Shown: in pieces, positions 38,801 through 50,800 of the stretch
Layout of the letters: each line of letters starts with the position of its first letter
Position numbering within the stretch: the stretch's first letter is position 1
Assembly (NCBI GenBank): GCA_024401535.1
Contig: JAKSKX010000006.1
Span: forward strand, 1-64,000
Direction: 5' to 3'
DNA: 64,000 bases
DNA from: Paludibacteraceae bacterium
Lineage (GTDB): Bacteria > Bacteroidota > Bacteroidia > Bacteroidales > Paludibacteraceae
The notes under the pieces: model-generated
Seen by the model: only the letters and a program-made list of their open reading frames with translations
Databases searched by the model: none
What the model was told of the DNA's origin: nothing
Translations under genes and position numbers: made by a program

Positions 38801-41800
38801 TGTTAAGGCAAGCCAAATCGTTAATGCTGGAGTGCCTGCTCAGTTTGTTATGACATCTAATACTTCTGCTGAGCAGTTCAGAACTAAGATTGTTACTTCT
38901 TGCGGTTGTGAAATTGAAGGTTCTGTTCTTGTAAACGTCTTTGCTAATCCGACAGCAAGTTTGACATACAACAACACTTTGATTGGCGCTAATTTCGGTG
39001 ATATCGAAATTTGTAGCAATGCTCAGGCAGAGTTGGGTGTTTCTGCAACTGCTAGTCAGATTCATAATGCTGCTAATAAGATTGCTAAGATCTATTGGTA
39101 TGTAGGTGGCGTTCAGGATTCTTACAATCAGGATTTGACAGATCCTTCAAACATCAAGAGATCTGGTCTAACTGATGGTGAATACTATGTAATTGCCGAG
39201 GATGCTAATGGATGTAAGTCTGCTCCTTCAGAGAAGGCTGTAATCAAGGTTCTTCCTGAGCCTGCAGTTGACTTTACTGTCGCTGACAACTTCTGTTCAG
39301 GAAGTGATGTTGAAGTCGAGATTGTTTCTCCTCAGGCAGACTATACTTATCAGTTGTCTTACAATGATGGAACAAATGATGTGACTTTTGCTTTCGTTGA
39401 TGGCAAATCAACAATCAGAAAGTTCAAGAAAGCCGGTACTACAACATTGAATGTTGTTGCGAAGGACAAGAAGTTATGTTCTTCTGCTGTTTCAACTTAT
39501 GACATCCATGTATATGAAAAGCCGGATATGACTGTCAAGTTCTTCAGAAACAGCGAGGAGCTAACAAGAAATTCTGCTGTATGTAATGGTGAGGAGTTGA
39601 CTTATACTATTACGAAGAATGCCGGTGGTACAGTTAATGTTATCATTGGTTCTACTCCTGGTGGTGATGTAGATATTCACGATGCCGGTATGAGTGGAAA
39701 TGTAGTAATGGGTAGCTCAAATCAGACATTCAACTTTAAGTTCTCTAACGACGAAGTTGCAATGTGTGAGTCATCATTCGATTTCCCTGTAAGAATCGCA
39801 GAGGCACCTTCGTTCCAGTTGACTTCTAGTGCAATGAAGGATCCTAACGGTTATTCAGTTCTTTGTACAAATGCCACTGAAAACATAAAGATTTCAGCTC
39901 CTGTTGGAATTGTTGTGACAGATTGGGGTAATTTGGCGACTACAGAAACAACTGTTCAAACAGAAGCAGAGACTAACCGTCAGTTTATTGAGGTTAAGCC
40001 TGCTGCTGGTCACTACATTGTTAAGGGTAAGAATACTTCTGGATGTGTTGGTACTGCAGAGTTTGATGTAGTTAATGCAGCTGTTCCTGAGGTTTCTGAG
40101 GTTAGAATGTATGACTATTCTGACAATACTAAGGAAATTGTTGGTGGTGTAGTTTGTGATGGTACTCAGGTCACTATTACAGCTAATGCTAACATCGGTA
40201 CTCCTTCTGTAAGTGACGATGATATTCGCTCTTACGAGTGGACAGGTACTTCCGCTAATCAGCCAAGCTTTAATACACAGTTGGTAAACGACAATGTTGA
40301 GAAGTCAGTTGGCGGATATGATTCAAAGGTTTATAACTTCGGTGTTTCAGTTACTTCTAAGTATGGATGTAAGTCTGCAAGCTTCCCATACAATGTAACT
40401 GTAGATAAGATGCCAGACATTAAGTTCTCTGGTGCTGTTGGAAATGAGTATTCTGCTTGTTTCGGAACTCCAATCGTTGTTGAACCTAATGTCGGTACTG
40501 TGGGATTCGTATTTGACTTTACTAATCCTTCTGGTTCTGAGGTTTATGAGAGTGGTGTTACTAAGATTACTAGAAACTTGTCTCAGGCTGGTGCTTCTGA
40601 GGTGGTTCGTGTAGTTGCCAAGGGTAATGTATGTACAAAGGTAGGTACTGTTAACTTGAAGGTTAAGGCACTTCCAACTATTACATTGACTGATCCAACT
40701 ACTGGTAATGTTGGTCTTGTAACATGTGCTCCTACTACTTCTGAGAGAGGTTCAGGAAATGATAAGTTCAAGTTTGAGGCAAGAGTCGATGGTCATAAGG
40801 CCGTAGAGTCTATCATTGATCCTAACGATGCCACAAATACTATCAACTTCCCAGAAACTGTTAATCAGTCTTCTGCAACAATTAACAGAGGAGATGCTTC
40901 ACAGGATTATTCAATAATTACTGCTTCTAAGCCAGATGTAACTACTACTTACAGATATACTGCAAGTAATGGTGAGTGTTCTGCTTCTAAGGAGTTTACT
41001 GTAACTATCCAGCCAAAACCAGAGATGAGCACTCCAATGCTTTATCGTAAGGCCGAGGATGGTAGTCTTCAGCTTGTAACTGACAAGACATTCTGTGAGG
41101 GTGATGAGGTTACTGCGGTAGTTTCTGCACAGGTAGATGGCGGAAACGGTACAGTAAAGAACATTTCGTTCGGCTCTGCTTCTACAGATCCAAATGCTCA
41201 TGTTCAGTATCCTTCTGCAAGTGTTGCGAATGACCAGGCTAACTTCTCATTCGTTGCTACTCCTAGAACAGGAACTCAGGAGAATGTGATTTCGTTCTCT
41301 TCATCTTCTGTAGATGGAAATTGCGAGAGTGATCGTCAGGATATTACAATTGTAGTAAATCCTAAGGAGCCGCTTACAATCGAGGGTGGAAATGGCCATA
41401 TAGTTTACCACTGTGGTGGCGCTGAGTACGAGTTGTCTGCTACAGAAGGATTCAAGGATTACGTATGGTATGATTCTGACCATTCTACAATCTTGCCTTC
41501 TGACGGATACAAGTGTAAAGTTGTTCCTCCTGTAACAGGAATGAAGAAGATCTTCTGTGTTGCATCAGAGGGATCAACTGGTTGTAAGACTGAGGCTTCT
41601 GTAGATATTGCTGCTATTACAGTTCCTACAGTTCGTCTATCAATAGAGAACTCTCTAACTAACAAGTCTGTATCTGGTTATGGCGAGAGTGTTGAGTTGG
41701 TAGCTTGTGCTCAGGTTGATGGAAATGGAAACACTGTTTCTGTAGAAAACCAGAAAATTACTCTAACAGCTACAGCAACTTCAAACACTGTAGATATCAA

Positions 41801-44800
41801 GGGTTACAAGTGGGGTGATGAGACAATGGGATCAAGTAATTCTCTTGTGTTCGAAAATCCTGCTATCGGTGATCAGACAAAGACGGTGACTGTTATCTAC
41901 ACATTCAATGGAAGTGAAGAGTGTAAGGCAGAGAAGAAGTTCAAGATTTATGGTTCTCCTATGCCAACAGTTCCTACTTTCTCAGCACAGTTATCTGATG
42001 GTACAGGTGGTTGGAGCAATGTTTCTTCTATTTGTGAAAATACTCCTATCAGATTGTCTGCTAATTCTGATGTGAATGGTGGAACAAGAGGTGAGGATGT
42101 TTCATACTCATGGGATCCAACAGGTTCTCAGCAGGAGTATATAAATGTCAATGCACACGATGGAGATGAGTACACAGTTACTGTAACAACTAACAACGGC
42201 TGTTCGGTTTCTAATACTTACTTGATCGAGACTGCAACTTCAAAGTTCACAGTTAATAATCTTGACATTTGTGCCGGTTCAGAGGCTGAGATTAAGCCAA
42301 TGAAGGCTGCTGGTGACGTAATTACATTTGACTATTATGTAGGAAACGATCACAAGCACACTGGTGAATCTTACAAAGACATATTTGGAGCAACAACAAG
42401 AGTTAAGGTAGTTGGTACAAACGCTATCGGAGGTTGTGAGTCTGTCAAGTATGTTACCGTAAACACTTATGGAGTTCCTACAGTAGGAGTTTCTGATAAT
42501 GTTGAGGGTTGTGAGGGTGCTCCTGTTAATCTTAATGCAGTTAAGCAGGAAGGTGTAACTTATATATGGCAGGGTGCATTTACAGGTGATTCTTATGAGG
42601 TTCCTGCTTCTTTGGATGTAGTTGATGTTCAGGCCAAGAAGAGCTACACTGTAGGTGGTGTTACTGATGCTGTAGTTTGTTTCAGTCCAATCAAGACTGT
42701 TGCTATCAACCGTACTTCAACTCCTACTGTAAACATTATAGCTTCTACTGATAATGTTTGTGAGGGTGAGGAAACTAGATTCACTGCTACCGGTGGAAAT
42801 GCTACCAGCTTCAACTGGAGATATGGATATTTGAATACTATCGACGATACTATTTCTTATACCAATATCAAGACAACAACAACAGATGCCAATAATCCTG
42901 ATTTGATTATTCCTAAGTCAGAGTTTGTAGGCGTAGGTCAGTTGTATGTTAAGGCTGTAGCAAAGGGTACTAAGTGTAGTGCTGAAGGATATAGAGTTAT
43001 CTCAGTTTCTAAGAAGCCAGTTATTAAGCTAGCAAGTTATACAAGGGCTTCTATGACTAGTCCTATAACTCCAACTGAGGAGGAAGGTGCATTCGTTGCT
43101 AAGACTTGTTCCGATGAGGAAATTAATTTGATCTTCGACGGTGCAAAGACTTATGAAATTGATGGTGTTCCTTACAATGGTACTTGGTCTAACACAACAA
43201 CAGTAAATGGCCCAATCGACAATAATTTGTTGAAGGTTTCAGGTAAGGATGTTTATGGATGTCCAGCTAAGGATATTTTGGTTAAGGTTGTTACATACCC
43301 TCAGCCAACACTTGTGGATGTTCCTACTAACTTGACATTCTGTGAACTTGATAACTCGCCAATCAACATTTCAGCTAAGGCTGTTGATAAGGCTGGTTCT
43401 AAGTTTACAATTAGCTACTCAACAGCTTCTAATCCAGATGCTGTTAAGTGTACTGATGTAAACGAGTGTGAGATTGGAGGTTCTACTTCAAATATTATCA
43501 CACCAAATTCTGCTGATGGTAAGATTATTGTTGCTGCGATTTCTCCTGCAGGATGTACAGTTTCTCAGGACGTAGTTATCGATGTTGTTCCTCAGCCAGT
43601 TGCTTTGGTTGATCAGAACATGAAGGTTTGTCCTAACACTGAGTTCGAATTGAAGACAACTCATGAGAATGGCGTTCCTGATGCTGATGTATATGCAAAG
43701 GAGTGGTACCGCGTTAACGCTGACAATACTACTTCATTTATAGGAGCAGGTCAGAATGTTAAGCAGTCTATCACAGAGAGGACTCATTATCAGTTGAAGT
43801 ACAAGAGAAGCACATACCCTATGTGTGAGGCTACTCCAATCGACTTCTATGTTGATGTATTTGGTGATGTTGTACTTTCTGATGCAAGTGTAGATGCTTC
43901 TGGAACTCCATTCCAGAGAGAAATCTGTACTTCTAGTGGTCCAACTCCACTTTCTATTGGTGCTTCAGGTATTAACCTTGAGACTATCAAGTGGTATCTT
44001 GGTGCAAATAATCAGGGAACTGAAATTGAGCCTGATGCTGCGTCAAGAAATACTATCAATGTCGAACCTAAGACTAAGTCTTGGTACTATGTGGAGGCAA
44101 AGACAGTTTCCGGATGTACTGTAGGTCATGAGTTTACTGTTGATGTAGCAGAGGCTCCTCAGATTGTTCTATATGCTACTAAGGCTGATGGAACTTCTCT
44201 TATTGGAGGAAAGATTTGTAGAGGTGAGAATATTATTATCAAGACAAATCTTTTGAGTGCAGTTGAACCTGATAATTACTATTGGTTTGGCGCTGCTGCT
44301 ACTTCTCAGGATTATCACGTTATCGGCAATGTTGACAATAGAGTTGATGTAGTTCTAGAGGCTGACAAGGGTAATTGTCGTACAAAGGTAGAGCAGTCTT
44401 TCGATGTTGTTGAGCGTCCTATTATTTCACTAGAGTCCGACAACAGTACTTACTGTGAGGGTGAATCGGTAGAATTTAGGGCTAACACTAATGATGACGG
44501 TGTTACAATTGACGATTATCGTATCAATTGGTTCGCTTCAGAGCAGGATGCTAATAACAAGAAGAATGTCATAAGCACATTCAATACTTTGACTCAGGTT
44601 GTCAAGGGTGATGCAACAGGTAATTACGAATTGTTCGCTACAGTTTATGATCCTCGTTACGGATGTTATGCTGAGAATCCTGCTAGTATCAGTGTCAAGT
44701 CAGTAAATGTAGGTGAGCCTGCTTTGACTTATCTTGGTCGCGTATGTAATGGTGCTAGCGCTGAAATCAAACTTGCTACAATAGACAAGAGCAATGAGTT

Positions 44801-47800
44801 CAGCAGCACTGAGTACAAGATGTTCATCAAGCCTAACACTCCAGGTTCTGCAGAGAGTACAGTAACTTCTGCAACAGGTACAGGTTGGGGTTATCCAATT
44901 TCTGCTGTTACAGACAATACTCGTTACGATTACTACTTGTCTAGAGTAGTTGATGGTAAGGAGTGTAAGAGCAAGACTTACTCTGCAACAATCTTGACTG
45001 AGGCTAAGCCTTCTATCAACGTATTGCTTGATGGTACACTATGTGCCGGTAATACAGTTAAATTGACAGCTTCTTCAAATGGAGTTCCTAATGAGAAGGT
45101 TAAGTGGGTTGCTAACGGTAAAAATGTATATGAGTATGATCTTCCAGGTTCTAACAATGTAGAGAATAGATCTCTTGATGTAGAGGCAGAGAAGTCATTC
45201 GACTATACTTTGTACGAGCAGGGCCAGGCTAAGCCTATGACTGATGGTGTATGTAAGAATACTTATACATACAAGATGACAGTAAATCCAAAACCTGTTA
45301 TTACAATTGTTGAAGATGAGAATAACAATCGTAAGTGTCCTGGTGATGAGATCGCATTCGATGTGAAAACTCAGACCGAGGGCGTTACTAAGGTGGATTG
45401 GATTGGTGCTACTCCAAAGGCTTATGATGCCGCAAATGATAAATTCATTAACGAGCATTCTACTGTGGTTATACCTCAGGCTGGAGGAAACTTCACTATT
45501 TCAGCAGTTGCCACAAATGGTGTTTGTTCTTCTGATCTGGCTAGCTTCATTGTTGAGTCTGGTGTTACTCCAACAATCACATTGAAGACAAAGGCTGATG
45601 ATGATAAGAATATTGCTGCTGTAGATGTTAAGCCAGGTAGTACATTCTACTTCTGTGAGGATGATTCGCGTGATTTGGTTGCTTCAACAGAGCCATCTAA
45701 TTCATTGGTAACTGTTAAGGGTGCAGGTATTCCTGAAACCGGAATGGGAACAAATGATGGTGTATTCCCTGTTTCAGCTGAAGGTCTATATGAAGTTATA
45801 GCAACTACAGCAGGTCAGTGTTCAAGTTCGATGAATTTCATCGTATCTCATAAGAAGAAGCCAGAGATTATTTCTCAGATTGGTTCTGCTGCATGGCAGG
45901 TTCTTCCTAATGGTCAGACTCACTATTGTTGGGATGAAAATAATCCTGACGATATCACAATCACTGTAGGTCAGGATCCTAACGCATTCTATGCATTCAA
46001 GTCTGCAGGTCAGCCTGATCCTACTAGTGATAAATATAAGCAGGAGTCTAATCAGTTGAAATTGTATGGTCATCCAGGAGCTGAGCAGATGGATGTTCCT
46101 AATCAGACGGTTGACTACACAATCTTGGCTTATAAAACTTATACTATCGATGGAAGTGACTTGACTTGTTACAACGAGACAGTAGTTCCAATCCCAGTAA
46201 AGGTTTCTCCAAGTGTTTTGATTGATGGTAAGAATGTGTTCTGTGCCGGAACTCAGAATAAGGTTACATTGACAGCAAAGCTTGGTAGTGATGTTGGTGA
46301 TGTTTCTTACAAATGGTCTGGATTCTGGGAGGTTAACAACAAGAATACTGAGGTTGTTGATTTCAATATGGTAAGAACAGGTGATCAAACAGCTACAGTT
46401 ACAGTAACTGATGAAAACCAGTGTTCAGGAAAGGCTTCAAAGACTATTACTATTCTTCCTGCCCCAGTATTGCAGATCAAGAATGCTAAGTCTAATTTCT
46501 GTGAGGGTACGACTCAGGAATTTGTTGCTGAATGTAAGAACTGTTCTGATACTTATGGAATCACTAAGTATTACTGGCAGGATTCTGAAGGAAACTTGAT
46601 TAATGGTGAAGACGGTAAGTCTGATGGTAGCGTTCTATTGTCTAAGTCCGACGTTTACTCTTATTTGGCATATATCCTTTTGCCAGATCTAGACGAGGAC
46701 GGAAATGAGCGTTTGTGTTGGTCTTCAACATATACACAGGCTGTCCAGACAACACCAAAACCTCACTTCTCGATTACAGGAGACACAGCTATCTGTCCTA
46801 GTGATGGTGCTGTATTCAGAGCTTCTGGTGACGCTGGTTATTCATTCACATGGACTATGAATGATAACTTGATCAGGAAAGATGAGAATACAAATACTTC
46901 ATCTATTAGTGAGGCTATCAATGCTTCCAACACAATGACTCCAATCAAGTTGTTGGTTGAGAATTCTTCAGGATGTCAGTCTGATACAACATTGAAGGTT
47001 ATAAATAAGGGAGTTCCTTACCCAGATGTTGTTTATGACCAGGAAGCTTGTGAGAATGGTATTTCATCATTCAAGATCGTAGATGCAGCTGCTTATACAA
47101 ATATAGTATGGCAGTGTGGTAGCCAGGTTGGTGTAGGTTCTAAGTTTGACTGCAGTGTAGGTTCTTCCGATGTAAAGGTAACCTTGACTGTTCAGTCTGC
47201 GGATCCAGCCAACGCATGTACTAATCAACTTGAGTATCCTGTTCGTGTAATCAAGCATCAGCAGCTTCAGTATGAAGGAAGCAAGGTTGCTTGTGAGGGC
47301 GAGCCTGTTGAGTTGGTTGTTAATCGTGCTGATTTACCTGGTGTTGCTGCAACCGGTGATAATTTCCGTTGGTTTACTCCAAATGGAGATACTCTAAAGA
47401 GTGGAAATCAAAACCACGCTACTTACAAACCTACAGTTTCTGGTCAGTACAGTGTTGTATTCCAGAATGGTGTTTGTGAGGAGAAGATGAACTTTGATCT
47501 ACAGATTAAGAATAAGCCAGTTATTTATTTGTCATACAAAGATACAATCTGTGCTAATTCCCCTGTCGTGATTATCGCTAATGTTCCAAGTGCTACTCCT
47601 TCAAATCCTGTAGAGTATTACTGGCAGAGTGATTACAATACTCAGAATCAGTCAAATTCATTCACGGATTCTCCAATGATGGATTCTAAGTATCAGTTGC
47701 GTGTTGTTGATGTAAACACTGAGTGTTATACTGATACAACAGGAATTATGGTTGCTATTCGTCCTAATCCGTCTGTAAGAATTGATATGGACAAGAGCGA

Positions 47801-50800
47801 GAATAAGCCATGTGTTAACACTAATGCTTACTTGGTCGCTACTGGTGCTGTTAGATATTCTTGGGATGGCGGTAATGGAAACGGTGAGGTTTATCAGCCA
47901 CTTGTTGAAGATACACCTTTCGACGTTACTGTAATTGGTTACGATAACTTAGGATGTTCTAATACAGCAAAGGTTACAGTAACTCCTACTACATTGCCAG
48001 AGTTCGAGGTTCAGAATGATGGAGAAACAATCTGTGAGGGTACAGGAATTGATTTGTACGGTAAGTCTAAGTTGTCAAATGAAGCTTATGATTTCAACTG
48101 GTTTGATCCAGTTCAGAATATCGAGGTTCTTGGTACTAATAGATTTAATACTCAGCCAGTTGTTTCTACAACTTACGAGGTGACTGCAATAAAGACTACA
48201 GCTCATGGTACTAAGTGTACTTCTAAGTTGTATCCAATTGTAAATGTTAATAAGATTCCTAAATTGATCATCCACGGTAGTTCTGAGGTTTGTGACGGTG
48301 GCACATACACATTTACTGTCGAGGGTGGTATGGATGGAAGCTATGTATGGGATAATGATAGAGACAAGAGTTCAACTACTTATTCCAAGACATTCAATTA
48401 CACTGGAAGTCCAGCTTATGTTCAGGTTCAGGGCTTTGATGGATTATGTGAGTCAGAGTCTGTTCGTAAGGAGATCTTAGTTCGTAAGAAACCAGATATC
48501 AAGCTTGATTACATGAATCAGGTTTGTGGTAATACGCCAGCCCATATCGAGGCTTCTTCTTCAACTCCTAATGTAACATTCTTGTGGAAGGAGCAGAATA
48601 TCAATGGTCCAATATTTGAACCTGTTGTTCAGCCTGCATATCAGTTGTTCCATGTAGTGGCAACAGATAACATTGGTTGTACTAACATTGATTCTGCAAG
48701 AATCGAGGTTGTTTCGGCTCCTAAGTTGTATTTGAGCGCTCAGCGTTCAGGTAAGCCTAGAGTTAACATTCCATTCGACTCTGTTTCTAAGAAGTTTATA
48801 GTTGATGTTTGTGAGGGCGAGGATTTGAACTTGAAGATGTCAGGAGCTTCTAACTATAAGTTTACTTCTGTTCCAGGCGATGTCCTTTCTGAAACTGATG
48901 AATACAACTATCATCCTCTAGGAAACGAGGGATTGGTTGTGACAGGATTCTTGACTGGTTGTAATAAGGAGGCTGATATCCTAATCAACCACAACAATGT
49001 TCCGACTCTATTCCTTGTAGGTGATACAACATCTTGTAAGGGTGACGATGTTGAATTCAAGGCAGCTGCTTCGGTTGCAACAAATGACCTTGAGTACAAC
49101 TGGACACTTCCTGAGTTCGTTGATATGTACGGTGTTGACTCGTTCATCGTTGATAACGAGATCGAGGTTATGGCGATGTATCCAATCGAGCAGTCTGACA
49201 AGAACTTGTACACTGTTACTGCAAGATCTAAGTCAACTGGATGTGAGACTAGTCAGGACTTCCATTTTGGATATGTTCCTTCTCCTGAGTTTGAGCCAAC
49301 TTATGAGTCTCGCGTTTGTGCTAATGCAGACGTAGAGTTCTATGTTACACCAAACGATCCTGATGCTACATACAAGTATCAGTGGAGAACAGGTAAGACA
49401 AGCCAGTTGAGAGACACATTCAAGACTCAGTTCCGTACACCAGGTTCGGAGAGAGTGATGGTAACTGCTACTGATGGAAGCTGTACAGTTTCTAAGCAGT
49501 TCGAGATTGATGTCATTCCTGCTCCTCAGCTTAAGGTCACAGCTCCTGCTGGACTTTCAAGAATCGGAGATACAGGTGCTTCATACATGTTGGAGATTTG
49601 TGAGAATGACCGCTTCTCGTTCGCAGTGTCTGATACGACAAGTTTCCCTAACTATGGTGGTACATTCGATTATACTTTGGTAGCTCCTGAGGAAATTGAA
49701 GGAATCAATTCAATCAATAGTATCGCAACTAAGGATGTAACTTATAAGTTCAAGGCTGTTAATGCTGATGGATGTTCAAGCCAGGCTTTGGTTTCATTGG
49801 CAATTAACAAGGCTCCTATCGCATCTAATACAGGTGGTGATACAACAACTATTTGTTACGGTGATTCTGTTATCTTCAATATTGTTGGTACTAACATCAA
49901 GTCTTATGAGTGGTTGCCAACATCTAAGGGAGATACAAATGCTACTAAGATTGTTAAGCCAAGTCAGTCAACAGACTACTATGTAAATGTAACTGGCTTC
50001 AACGGATGTCGTTCACAGAAGCAGTTGAGAGTTAAGGTTAACTCAATACCTCAGATGGCATTCGCTCTTGATAACCATGTTCCTACTAGTGATGACATGG
50101 TATGTTATGGAAATGACTTCACTTTGAATGTTAAACCAGCTAAGGCTGAGGATAGCTACTCATTCCGTTGGGATAACATGTCAACTGACAGTTACATCAG
50201 TCAGAGAGCTCAGGCTGAGAAGAAGTTCTATGTAACAGCTCTTGATTCTAACAACTGTTCTAATAGAGATTCGTTCACAGTTAGAGTTCAGCCATTGCCA
50301 GTTCTTTCTTATGACGGAGAAACTTCGGTATGTAGGGGTTCTGCTTTGGTTCTAACAGGAGCTAATGCTTCTAACTACTGGTGGACTCGTAGTCAGGATA
50401 CACTTTCTGATAAGCCTCGCGTAAGAGTTGATGCTCTTGAATCATCTGGTACATTGACATTGTACGGTGAGCAGAACGGTTGTATCGGCAAGTTGGATGT
50501 TGATGTAGATGTTAAGGAAACTCCTGATATGTACGTTAACTCTGCTTCAGCAGGTACAGTGTTCAAGGATACAGTGAAGCTTTGTGAGGGTGCTGAGAAC
50601 TTGTCTATCGAGGTTCTTACAATCAATGGTACAAATGGTCTTGAGTATTCTTGGGATAATGGTACTATTGGTAATACATTGACTATTGACAATGTAACTC
50701 GTAACAAGGATTACATAGTAACTGTTCATGATCCATCAGGAGCATTCGTTTGTGATGGTCACTTGAAGGTTCCAGTTCGCGTGTTGCCTAAGCCAGCCAT